A DNA stretch of 64,000 bases, from contig JAIXMP010000007.1 in NCBI GenBank assembly GCA_025677815.1, positions 1,240,001 through 1,304,000 on the forward strand, read 5' to 3'. Below are positions 12,777 to 25,639 of this stretch, piece by piece. The DNA comes from Phascolomyces articulosus. Lineage: Eukaryota; Mucoromycota; Mucoromycetes; Mucorales; Lichtheimiaceae. The notes under the pieces were generated by a model. It was given only the letters and a program-made list of their open reading frames with translations, was not told the DNA's origin and did no database searches. Within the stretch, counting starts at the first letter, position 1; every line of letters begins with the position of its first letter. A program made the translations under genes and the position numbers.

Positions 12777-12976
12777 TTTGATTTAATAGATATAGATACA
12801 CATTCCCTTACAATTACGCACACTACAATTATAATAGAATAATATTCCTATCCAATCTTCTTTCATGTTCATTGATTTTTTTTGTCAAAAGATTTTATAA
12901 TAAAAAAAAAGTTATGTTGTTTCTTTTCTTTCCCCCTTTCCATCATAAATCAACTTTTTATACACATGGAAAAAAT

Positions 12977-15013
<2,037 letters not shown>

Positions 15014-15793
15014 TTATTTTTTATAAACTGTGTTACAACGATCCACAAAGGCTTGAAGCATCATTTTAGATACTTGTTCAAAAAACACAGTCGATGCTTG
15101 AGCATGAAGGGGTGAAGCAAATTCGAATCGAATATGAAAATCAACATAACAGGATGGATGGTGTAGTGCGTTCGGTTGATTCAATTGATGAGTTGGTAAA
15201 TTAGGAGTAAATCGCCAAGTTGTTATCAATTCTTTAAATAGCGAAGCATCACTTGAAGCAGCCTAATTTTAATTATGGGTTAGGATTAGAATAAAAAAAC
15301 AGCATATATTAAAATAGATTATTATGATGATTACCTCGACAAATTTAGGATATTCACAAGTAACTTTAGAAGTATATTTTTCTTCGAACAATTTAAACCC
15401 TATACCCAATTCACCGTCAAAGACAGTCTTATTGGGCCCCAAGTTACGGGCACTGTAAACATGGGAAAAGGTACAAAATGGAACAAATTGATTATATTCT
15501 TTGACATTGGAAACGACATTATATACTTGTTCCTGAGAGAAACTGGTTTTTCGTTTGTTATTGTTGTTATCAGTATATAAAACTCCTTCCTGTTTCATGT
15601 GCTGTAGAAAATGAAAATGAAAATGAAAATGAAAATGAAAATGAAAATGAAAAAATTACTTTAATAATTGACGTTCTGAATGTTCTTTTCGACTAGAAGG
15701 TAAAATATTTGGCATAGAAAAAAAAGAACGACGATGTATGGTTGTTGATCGCGTGGCATTTGGAAAGTGTGATGCCAAGACCCTGAGCGCCAT
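15014..15793 (-). CDS. COQ10: Coenzyme Q-binding protein COQ10, START/polyketide-cyclase fold, mitochondrial
   Basis: Three exons (15793-15660, 15542-15335, 15262-15014) give 196 residues. The N-terminus MALRVLASHFPNATRSTTIH is Arg/Ser-rich without acids, as in a mitochondrial presequence. The conserved Coq10 core follows: SQEQVYNVVSNVKEYNQFVP then FC..S.V, GFKLFEEKYTSKV, and YVDFHIRFEFASPL near the end. Coq10 binds ubiquinone and is needed for its efficient use in respiration and its biosynthesis. The first intron needs care. A tempting acceptor near 15602 breaks the frame, whereas CCAG at 15543-15546, preceded by a TACTGATAAC branch site, joins in frame to give ERQLLNFSQEQVYNVV. The intron (15659-15543) therefore carries a GAAAAT hexanucleotide repeat. 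The gene is divergent from the arrestin gene 297 bp away. Confidence 0.92.
15607..15655. repeat. (GAAAAT)n hexanucleotide repeat in COQ10 intron 1
   Basis: About eight tandem copies of GAAAAT, nearly perfect, fill part of intron 1 of COQ10. On the transcribed strand it reads as ATTTTC repeats, a pyrimidine-rich tract 5' of the branch site. Confidence 0.85.
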
Positions 15794-16090
15794 ATTTTTC
15801 TGTTATGTTTTTTTATATATGTATATATCACCCCCAAAAGAAAAACTGTCAAGAATCGAAGCAGCAGGTACAAAAACACAAGTAAACTTTGTGCGGAGTG
15901 CGTGAGTGATAGAGTTATATTAGGATTCATTGTAACACAATTGATTTTTTTATAACTTTTTTTTAATTCCCAAATTCCTTTCTTTTGCTTCTTTTTCCCT
16001 TTTTCCTTTTTTTTTTCACTCCTTTGACCATCGATTGTATTTTATTATCCATCAACATTCTATTATATATATATCAAAAAGGACCTACGA
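15794..16090. promoter_or_regulatory. Shared divergent promoter region, COQ10 / arrestin gene
   Basis: The start codons of COQ10 (-) and the arrestin-domain gene (+) are 297 bp apart, head to head. The interval holds poly-T/C tracts near 15950-16020 on the plus strand and TA-rich sequence near 16065. It must contain both core promoters unless one gene uses a distal upstream exon. No named factor site was recognised. Confidence 0.5.
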
Positions 16091-17150
16091 ATGTTTTTAG
16101 CAGGAAAAAAGACTAAAGAATTCTATATTGATTTACAAAGTAATCGTTATTATAGTCCAGGTGAAACTCTTCGAGGTAAAAATATATATAGAAAAAAGCG
16201 TACCTTTATTTTTGGAAAAAAAAACAGCCTTGCAGAAATAAATTTCCTTTATGACTAAACATAACTGCTATTGAAACAGGCGATGTTGTTCTTGACCTTG
16301 CAAAAGATACAAAGATTAACCACATTCGCGTAACACTATCTGGTGTGGTACAGGTTGGCGCCAACAATCTCACTTTGTTTAGTCGTGATTGCCAGATCGC
16401 TATGGCCCCAGATGGGTCAGGCAATACACATCAGCTGGAAGCAAAAAGTAATCGATTCCCTTTTGAGTTTAGTATTCCCGGAACAAGTGCTGAGCTTCCG
16501 ACTAGCATGAAGGTATGGAAGGATGATGGATGATATAGAATAAACACTAGAATGACGACGACAGACGACTCACCATATACTTTATAGTTAACACAACAAA
16601 GTGGTGTACGTTATACCATATCAGCTACCCTTAAAATACCTTTTACACTTGTACAATCCTGGTCACCTCAAGATACTCGTGAAATATCCATTGTTGAAAA
16701 GATTGATGTGAGTTTACCAGAATATGATGTTAAAGCGCGTGTTGATGAACAAATCCGATTTCATGAAAATAAAACTGCCGTTGTTTCGATGCACATTCCC
16801 AAAGTCGCTTTTGTACGAGGTAAATGGCAAATAAAACAAACTAAAGTTTTGTGCGGGGGATCCCCAATCTTTCTCTTTCTCGGAAGCGCAATTGATTGGG
16901 GATGATGGGACACTTGGTTTCTCTTTTATCCACAAGACATATAACATCTGACTGAACCATTTTATGTGTGATATTGTGTGTGACGTTTCAATATGATTAG
17001 GTGATTTTTTACCAGTTACGGCAATTATCAAACATTATAAATATTTTGAAAAACAACAAGCTGTTACCGTTAGTTTGATGAGACGATTTCATTTATTTAA
17101 TAAGGGAAAGTAAGTTATTATTATCATATCATGACGACGATGGTTATATT

Positions 17151-17182
<32 letters not shown>

Positions 17183-18842
17183 CTCTGGAAATGAACAAAC
17201 GGCGGGAGGAAATGAAGATCGTTTTTATTCATAAAAAGAAACAATTTCCTTGTCCGTTTACTATAATAGAACCCAACTGATTGAACAACGTAACATTCGA
17301 AAACCACGTACTTATGATTTAGAATTAAATACTGATAACAACCACACAAATGAATTTGTGGCAAAGATATTTATTCCTCAATCGGTGCCACCAAGCACTG
17401 CATCCAGTGGTCGTATATTACGAGTGGATTATGTGGCGCATATTGCTGTGGATTTAAATAAAGTGAGTAGGGATGACCCTACTTATCAAGAGTCTCACGG
17501 CGTCCATATGGATATTCCAGTCATCATTGGTACAACACCTAAAGCTGAGGTCTCCATTGATAGTGAAGATAGTGAGGATGAAGAGGAAGAACAAGTTTCA
17601 GACGAGAACCCTGAATTATCAACAGGCATTTCAAATCTTAAATTGAATCAGGATGGAGAAGATGATGAAGAAGAACAAGTCGATCATGATGGTGTTACAA
17701 ATGACGAGAAATCACCAACGTCGCCACCACCGCCAAATTTGTCACGCGAGAATAGTATCCCATCCTATGGGTCACAAGACGATAACGTCATCAACAATAA
17801 TAAAGGACCCGTTCCTCCACCAAAAACTTCAGATCGTCAAATATCACGAAATGGAAGTGTTGCCAGCACTATATCCACTCATAGTAGACACAGTACATCA
17901 ATCGCCGCTTTATCTCGAGACAATAGTTTAGCAAGTAATGCCTCAAGTAGAAAAAGTGGATATGCTGAACCTATTTCTCCTTTATCTCGAGACAATAGTA
18001 TTGCAAGCACAGCAAGTAGAAGAAGTATTATAGATGTTCATGATCCATTGTCACGTAATGATAGCTTTATCAGCACAGGTAGTAATGGCAGTGTAAGTCG
18101 GAGACCTACCCAAGACAATTTCCATCACTCCCGATCAAACAGTCAACATTCTTCCTCTTTTTATCAACAACCACCACCGCAACATCATCATCATCCATCT
18201 CAACAACAGTTACAGCGTGATGAATCTTATCACAGCGCTACTTCTCATCACACATCTTCATCTACCTCCTCACCTTATATAAGTCCATCAACAAGTGCAA
18301 CCTCTTCATCCACGCGTAATAACAGCGTTCGTATGTCTATGCCAGTTGCCATGCCCATACCACCAGCTTCCCGCCATCATGGTGGTGTGGAGGATTCATA
18401 TAATCAGTTTCCACGGCAACATTCTCCGAATAACATGGCGATGCCTATACCTATGCCTATGCTACAACAACAGCAGCAACAACACCATCATCATGTTCCT
18501 CCTCCCCAAAAACAACCTTATTCAACTTCGCCAAATCATTATTCTTCATCACCCAATAATTATTACCTTAATCAGCAACCACATCATCATTATCATCAGC
18601 AACAATCTTCTACAAACTATTTCCCGCCCCCACAACACCAAGATCATCCACCCCCCTCACCAAGCTTTGATGCAAATGGTAATGGGGTGGGAATGCCAAT
18701 GCCAATGCCAATGCCTGGAGCACCGCCCCCGCATCAACAACAACAATGGTCACAACCTCCCCATCAACCACCACCACCATACCAAAATAATCCACTTTAC
18801 CCAACAAATGATACTACTCCTCCACCTCAACGGTATTGGTAA
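16091..18842 (+). CDS. Arrestin-domain protein (alpha-arrestin/ART-like ubiquitin-ligase adaptor)
   Basis: Five exons (16091-16175, 16280-16512, 16588-16819, 17001-17109, 17270-18842) give 743 residues. The N-terminal half is an arrestin fold: FYIDLQSNRYYSPGETLRG, KINHIRVTLSG, FPFEFSIPGTSAELPTSM then GVRYTISATL, and in the second domain FLPVTAIIKHY and IRKPRTYDL. Fungal alpha-arrestins recruit Rsp5-type ligases to plasma-membrane transporters for endocytosis. The C-terminal 350 residues are disordered: an acidic patch, five copies of an (L/I)SR..S motif (basophilic-kinase or 14-3-3 type), then His/Gln/Pro-rich sequence. A PPPPY motif sits 16 residues before the end and fits a WW-domain ligand. 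Relatives include Rim8 and Aly/Art proteins; the exact subgroup is not clear. Confidence 0.9.
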
Positions 18843-18961
18843 CAACAACAACAACTTCTTTTTAGACAGATTCATTATCCATTTTGCAACATAAAAAAAT
18901 TGGTCCCAAATAAACAAAATTTATTTGTATATATTATTTTAGATTAGTATTGCCTTCTTTT

Positions 18962-19275
18962 TTATAAAATTGTTGGATTGGGTTGTTTGATAGATGTGAT
19001 ATATTCTTTAACAGTTGTTACATTATATTCCTGATCTATCCCATCTTTTTTTTCTGTTAAACGATGACAGGGTATATAATAATCATTTTCTCCAATTTGG
19101 GATGATTTTTAAAGTTTTCACAAGAACGATGGAAATTTTCTGTTGATGGTTTCATATACCATAAACGTTGATATAATTCTAATATATACGAGCTCACCAT
19201 CATAATAGTATACAATAACAAATAATAGGAACAAAAACAGTCGTATAAATCATATAAAGATATGATAATCTGCAT
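18962..19275 (-). CDS. Candidate small gene, apparently frameshifted
   Basis: From an ATG at 19275 one frame runs to a TAA at 19057, encoding a hydrophobic N-terminal part and then ELYQRLWYMKPSTENFHRSC and FKNHPKLE. In the next frame a stretch beginning GENDYYIPCHRLTEKKDG runs to a stop at 18962. One extra base near 19097 would fuse the two into a single protein of about 104 residues. An intron could also join them, but the only acceptor with the right phase (TTGGAG) is poor. So this is a pseudogene, a one-base assembly error, or an unresolved spliced gene. Family not recognised. It is convergent with the arrestin gene, whose stop codon is 120 bp away. Confidence 0.35.
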
Positions 19276-20655
19276 TTTTACACGTCAATGAGTAATGCAT
19301 TTAAAAGAAAAGCTTAATAGTCAATCTATTCCCGTTATCTCCTTTGATATATGTTTGGTACCTTTTGTTTTGATAAAAGAAATACGCAATGAGACCCGAA
19401 CCATAAGATGGAATCCACTTCCGATGGTTCCATACAAAAGGATTATGCATTAGCCACTTGCTATTTTAGGAAAGGCTTTTCTGTACCTATAGCGAAAAGT
19501 GCTTATATACAATTGGTCAATCTGATCCATTCATTTTCTTATTAATATTGATAATGTGTGCTTAGTTCAATTACCCCAAGAATATATCAATAAAAAATAC
19601 AGAAGAACATTTTTACTGTATTATATAATTGATGCTAGATCGAGCAGTATAAATGGAGTAGGAAGTACAAAGACTTTATAGTATCCAAGGGAGGGGATAA
19701 ATAGATAACTCGTCGAGTATACAAGAAAATATACCATATCATGAATGTATGTATAAATATATGAAGGGTCCAATTTACATGGCAGATATTTTAATCAAGG
19801 GAACAAAAATTCTTCCATGTAAATAATGTAAATAGTCGATGATGATATTGTAGGTTGGTAGAAACGTATTTATGCTGCCAATGAAACAACTTTACCGGAT
19901 AAAAGTTAATTAAATCTTACGGAACCACGTTTTTTGTATGACACGTCATTGAACGTAAACTTGGAACTTACCACAGAAATGTTGTTCCTCCACACAAAAA
20001 TTATGGCATCATATTTTGGAAATGATATTTTGGTAATTTACCCAGTCTTTTGTATGATATGACTCATGTGGTATGATAATCTACATTCTCTATTCATCAT
20101 TCACTGTCGTTGATGATGCTGGTATAGATCGATCATATTGATCTTTTTTAATAATAATGATAATAATCCATAGGAACGGTTATTATTATGTTGTTCCAAT
20201 TGAAACAAGGATTCTGGTTATGGTCATTCAAAATGTTGTTATGATAAAAGTTCTTTATCTTTCTTTCTGTTTTTGGAAGAAGTGTACAGCAATAATTAAC
20301 AAACTATATTCATACCATGATCATCCATTGAATATATATCAGTAATAACCATGATAGTAATAATTATTACCATTAAAATTGCAAATTGAATAACCTTTCT
20401 ATTATAATAAAATGATGGATTGTATTAATAACGAAAACAAGAATGAATAAAGAAAAACGGATTGGATCGGATTCGTTGACTCACTGCCGTTTTAGAAAAT
20501 GGAGCGGAAGAAGAAAAAGAAGTTGTTTCGGAGTTGATTTCTTTTCAAAAAAATAAAAACCAACAAAGGTATTAATGGGGTGATCAATTTCGCTTCTTTT
20601 CCATTATTTGTTATATATTTTACAACTTATATATTTTATTAATACACGTAACACC
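19276..20655. other. Intergenic, no supported gene
   Basis: AT-rich sequence without convincing coding frames, splice-site pairs or RNA structure. The last 200 bp before 20656 form the promoter of the small membrane-protein gene. Confidence 0.5.
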
Positions 20656-21093
20656 ATGAGACTTGTCACTGAAACTGAACAAAATAATGCAAGCAGTTAT
20701 GCTATGAAGGGTTTTGCCGTTGGTGCAGCACAATGGGGTGGTGTTGGTTTATTTGCGTCAGCACTCGCATATTCATTCTTTCCATGGTATAGACGTACTC
20801 AAACCGTAAACAAGGTAAAAAGAAGGGGTGAAGGAAAAAAAAAAGATATATCAAATAGTATGATTGTATAATAACCAAGGGTACTATTGTTACTGGTATA
20901 TATTTAGTTTTATATTGTAATGTGTTTTGCTCTTGGTGGTGGTGCATACAAGTCGGATCGATATATGGTTAACTTTGAACGAAGAGGACGTGCACAATTA
21001 CTTGATGAAACAACACGACAAAGATACGAATTGATTTATGGTGGCAAGAAGGATGAGGAAAAGAAAGTATCAGCAGAGGAAGAGGCTAAATAA
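20656..21093 (+). CDS. Small two-helix membrane protein, unknown family
   Basis: Two exons (20656-20814 and 20908-21093) join in phase 0 to give 114 residues. The N-terminus MRLVTETEQNNASSYAMKG leads into a Gly/Ala-rich hydrophobic segment (GAAQWGGVGLFASALAYSFF), a basic turn (WYRRTQTVNK), a second hydrophobic segment (FYIVMCFALGGGAY), and a charged helical tail (RRGRAQLLDETTRQRYELIY) ending in Lys/Glu-rich sequence. This hairpin layout is common in small mitochondrial or ER inner-membrane factors, but I cannot place it in a family and no targeting motif settles its location. The intron (93 bp) has normal GTAAAA/TTTAG ends. Both exons keep a consistent frame, so I think it is a real gene. Confidence 0.75.
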
Positions 21094-21411
21094 TAATAAA
21101 AAAACAACAGCATTCACTACAATCACTACTACACCTACAACTGTTACTATAAACTTCGCAACAACCACCAAATATTTGTATACACTTATTAAACACAATT
21201 TATTAGAAGAAACAAAAAAAATTAAAAAAAACAAACACGAACGGGTTTGTGTGCTTTTTTATTTAACCGGGCTTTTTTTTACTTATGTGCGTTGTATAAA
21301 TTTGCATGGGCATGATTATTATAAAAAAAATTCATGGTTGGAAGTAGACTGGCTTATGTGAGAAAAAAACGGTTGTACAAAAATTACGGTTAGGGTTGGA
21401 GAGTGGTCATC
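21094..21411. other. Intergenic between small membrane protein and EEP gene
   Basis: This is the 3' flank of the preceding gene and the promoter of the next. A-rich runs and a T-rich stretch are seen; nothing else is recognised. Confidence 0.5.
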
Positions 21412-22709
21412 ATGCAGAAATCATCGTTTCATCCCTTTTTTCTTTTCTTGTTTCTCTTTTCTTTATTTTATTTTGACTTGTATCCACCAACAACTACAGC
21501 TGAAAAGTTCATTAACAAAGAATACAATACCATGAAATTTATGACATTTAATATAAGACTTGATTTAGGTGGCGAAGCTTATGCTTCTGCACCACCTTTA
21601 CCAATAAAGTTTCAAGGTGAACTCCCATGGTCAGTACGCAAGTGGAAAGTAGGGGACACCGTATTAATGTGGGAACCAGATATCGTGGGCTTTCAAGTAA
21701 ATTTACCTTTTTTCTTTTCAAGTCTTACAAGTTATATCACATCGATAAGGAATATTCACACACACAAACACGTCTATCAAATATATATATATATATTTAT
21801 GACATGTATCTATTTATATAGGAACCTCTTTATCACCAAGTGATGGATTTAGATGCTATGCTTTGTGATGAATATGCATGGGTGGGTGCAGGTCGAGGAG
21901 ATGGACAGAAACAAGGTGAATTCACTCCTGTTTTTTATAAAAAGAAGGTACTCAAAGTGGAAGAATGGCAAACAGTTTGGCTTTCAGAAGAACCCGATAA
22001 ACCAGGAAGTGTTGGATGGGATGCCAAACATCCTCGTATTGCAACCGTCATCACATTTAGTCGATTATCGGATGGATCACGATTTCATGTATACAATGCT
22101 CATTTTGATCACGAAGGACCCGAATCTCGTAAAGGCGCTGCTCAAGTCATTTTGAACCATGCAAGGGAAAAGAAAGAATTAACGATACTTATGGGTGATT
22201 TTAATTCACCTGAAGCTGACGGTGGCTATGTTACCTTGACGGGAGGACAATCATATGAAGATAATTCTTTATGGAGGAATATTGATGAGTTAAATCAAAA
22301 GACACAACTCAAAGTGGCAACCATGACTGGTAGCCCTGTACGAACGACAGAAGGAATGACATTACCAACCCATCGTGTGATACGTCCTGGTCAAATATTA
22401 CAAAACTTACATCAACATCAACAAGAACAGAATGTATTTGTGGATACCCGTTATGCGCTTGAAACCGTCTTGACCAATCAGAATGCACGTGGATCAACTA
22501 TGAGTGGACCCTATGGGGACGTGAATACATTTACAAGCTTTGGTGAACCTAATGTTGTTGCACCTGTACGATTGGATTATATTATGATGATGCATCATCA
22601 TCCAGATAGTACTACTGTGCGTCGATTTGGTGTCCTTTCTAATATGTTTGATGATCAATTGCTTATTAGCGATCATCGTCCTGTTGTGGCTGTCATTGAC
22701 TGGTATTAA
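21412..22709 (+). CDS. Secreted endonuclease/exonuclease/phosphatase (EEP) family protein
   Basis: Two exons (21412-21696, 21822-22709) give 390 residues. The start MQKSSFHPFF leads directly into about 20 hydrophobic residues (FFLFLFLFSLFYFDLY), a signal peptide or signal anchor. The EEP catalytic motifs are all present: MTFNIRLD (metal-binding Asn), EPDIVGFQE (catalytic Glu), YNAHFDHEG (His), MGDFNSPEADGGY (Asp/Asn) and ISDHRPV (Asp-His). The intron falls exactly before the codon of the catalytic Glu. The family includes DNase I-like nucleases, sphingomyelinases and inositol phosphatases. The pattern W..R then FDHEG..SR is like that of secreted bacterial and fungal EEP proteins of undefined substrate. 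It is probably extracellular or in the secretory pathway; whether it acts on nucleic acid or on phosphate esters cannot be told from sequence alone. Confidence 0.88.
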
Positions 22710-23120
22710 TATACCTATATTTAATTGATAATAAACTTTACCAAATGGAGAAAAATATTTGTATAATGAGATGCACATGTTTATGTGATATATAAGGTTG
22801 AGGTTGTATAATGATACATTTAAATCATTAGAAGGAAATGAACGATATATTGACCAATGAATCAAATTGAAAGAAAAAAACTACTAAAAGAGCAAATTAG
22901 CAAATATCAGAATATTTAAGACAAAGTAACTGTTGATAGATGGTTAAAAATTTTGTAATAATATAATAATAAATAAATAAAGTATAAATAGTAATAATAG
23001 GACATAATAATAAACAATTACATAGTATTTACAATGGGGCAGAAAAGGGAATACAAGTAAACTTTTAAACGAGACAAAGGGAAGAAGGAATATTGGAAAG
23101 AGTAGAAAGGGTAAAGGCTT
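22710..23120. other. Convergent intergenic region
   Basis: This lies between the 3' ends of the EEP gene (+) and the ThrE-type gene (-). It is AT-rich, with AATAAA-like hexamers near 22970-22982 and 23009. No coding signal. Confidence 0.5.
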
Positions 23121-25639
23121 TTAGAAATTCATGAGTGGTGTATGAGAACTTCCTTTGGGATAAACTACTAATGTAGCTACAAATAAACCAATTGTAATGC
23201 CAATTGAAGATTCAATCATAGCAAGAGCAAAAGAGGCACCTTGCGTACCCAAAGAATCATCATCGCCCGTAAACATACCATAACCTGCTTTGATACCGAG
23301 ACCTCCAGGGACCAAATAAAATACACCCAACAAGACTGCATCAAAGGACATCTTTCCGGTGAATTTGGTATAAAGATTACCCAATAAACCCAACGTAAAT
23401 GCAGGCACTGTTTGTAGAATTTGAGATGGTGCATGTGCAAAACACTGCAACAAATAATTGACCACATAACCACAAGCAGATACAATAATCATGGTGGGCC
23501 ATCGAACAGGTCGTGCTTTGACAAAGATACAGTAAGCTAACGCAAACAATGGAACAAGCAAGATAAAGAATCGTTGATCAATCCGTTGAATATCACAAAT
23601 AGTAATATCTCGAGCTCTTGAACATTCACTCTTATTTTCTTTTGTGAGAATATCAGGATCGATCAATTGGTATATTTGAGAACCCATTTCGATACCGTAG
23701 CCGAGTAAGAATGAATATATGATCGCATACACCATTCGGATCACACCACTCACAAGTTGTCTTGAAACAAGTTCAATGACAGCAACCGCCATTCCGTAAC
23801 CGGGCAAAATGACAACGAAGGAGGCGAATGCAATGGGTGTAAAGCAAAATCCATACTGAGTTATAGCTCTAGCAACAAAACCGATAATAATACAAACAGT
23901 GACTTCCCAGATGGGTTGAAAACTTTGGAGGCGACCTGAGAAAACTTCATAAAATGCCAAAAGCACTATATCATTTCATTTATTTTGTTGTGTTAGTGAT
24001 TTTCTTTTTTTAAGAGAAAAAAATCCAGTGTTACCGTATAAAGAAAAAAACTTACTTCCTAAACCAGCGGCAACGCATGCATCGAGCCAATATCCACCAA
24101 AAAAGATCAATGATGCGGTAAAACTGGCAACACCATAAACGAATGGATTAAGCCATAGAGGATAGATAGAAGGTTCATTGGCCACTGAATCAATAAATTG
24201 CAATGCTTCATCCACAGAGACTTCACCATGAGCAACTAATTTTTCCAATCGATACACTTCTCCCAATTTGTGCATTTCAAACATTTGTGCCTGTCGAATA
24301 AAATGAGTTTCCGTTGTATGGGTACCTTGATCAAATACTGTCATGAACATGACATTGGGCATATAAACATATTCTGCATCCACACCCAATGTTGTAGATA
24401 CTTGTCTCATCACATATTCCAATCGATGAGCAGGACAACCATAAAGCATCAATGATTTGACAAGCTTTCGTAAAAATTCTTGTTTTTGAAGAATATTGGC
24501 GATTTCAAAGGTAATTCGGATACGATCTTCGAGTGTAATAGGTTCGAATTGAGATGCCGTTGTAAACATACTATCAATGGAAGAACGTCTTGATACTGAA
24601 GGAGACATCAATTTCTTTTTTTCCAAACTAGGCACCAAATGGCCACTTGCCGTCATTGTAGATAACCAACTATAAGGACGGTTGATCATTTTTGGTCGTT
24701 GCGGGGCTAACTTGGCCGGGTCTGTGCTAGAATGCAATGGAATGTCGTACAATGATGCAGGTTTCTTTTTTTGTTGTTTTTTAGCTTTCTTGGCTTCCTG
24801 TTACAATTAATTATGAATTAATAAAATATAAAGGAGATGCGGTGTATATACTCTAATCTTGATCTGGCTTATTATAATTACTTTACCTTTCGTTCCTTTC
24901 GTTTTTGTTTTTTAAATTCTTGTTCTTGCTCCTTTCGACGTCTTTGTGCTTCCAATTTCATCAAGCTTGAAAGGACACTTCCGGCGCCTAGACCCACATT
25001 TCCGCCCATTGCTCCGGAACCTGTGCCACCAGAATCTACAGTATCATGTTGTGTGATTTCCGGCATCATCATCATTGCGCCTGGGCTACTGACTGCGTTT
25101 TCACCACCTTCCAAATCGGCCTCATCCATGACACTATTCGAACGAAGTCGTCGGGTAAGGCGTTCCATATCTTGTGGATTGTTACCGTCGCGTATACTTA
25201 ACATTCTTTCCACAAGTGCTGCTGATTCCATGACATGGTCTTGAAATCGTACATGTCGATCTTGAGCTTCTTTATGATCAAGTGCAGCTTCAAGTAATTC
25301 GTCGGCTCCTCCTGTGCTCGATGGTGGTTTTCTTTCTTTGCTACTCAGGGACGAGATACGATTATGACGGGTCGGAGAAGGTACAGCAGAAGTCCAGGCG
25401 ACTTTTTTTTCATCATCATCGTCGTCAACGGTATCGCTTTCACTACTGGTGGTGGTATCACTATTTTGATTATGTTGCCTGTCGTCTCGTTCATTGGGTT
25501 GACATGGGTGAACTACATCACTTTCAATAAGAAGCTCTGGTATATTGGGACAGGATCTCGATTGAACAAATGGAGGTCGAGAACTAGTGTTGCTTTCTCG
25601 ACGATTCCCACTACTTCCTTCGGGTCGTAGATGATCCAT
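23121..25639 (-). CDS. ThrE-family membrane transporter, Prm10-like, with long cytosolic N-terminus
   Basis: Three exons (25639-24887, 24797-24056, 23965-23121) give 779 residues. The first 330 or so are hydrophilic and low-complexity (Ser/Asp/Glu-rich, then Lys-rich EAKKAKKQQKKK). The ThrE soluble domain follows, with FLRKLVKSLMLYGCPAHRLE, VDAEYVYMPNVMFMTVFDQ and EALQFID, then about ten hydrophobic helices, including FVVILPGYGMAVAVIELVSR and a second ThrE_2-type half ending in VYPKGSSHTPLMNF. Bacterial ThrE exports threonine and serine. Fungal proteins with this architecture are the pheromone-regulated Prm10 group, of unknown substrate. The start is the ATG of MDHLRPEG; upstream in-frame codons contain no ATG. 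Introns 1 and 2 have normal ends and the frame is continuous. Confidence 0.9.

Noticed and set aside
15269..15598. COQ10 exon 2 starting at MKQEGVLYTDNNNNK
   Set aside because: The corresponding acceptor puts the upstream presequence out of frame and adds residues not typical of Coq10; the acceptor at 15543 restores the conserved sequence.
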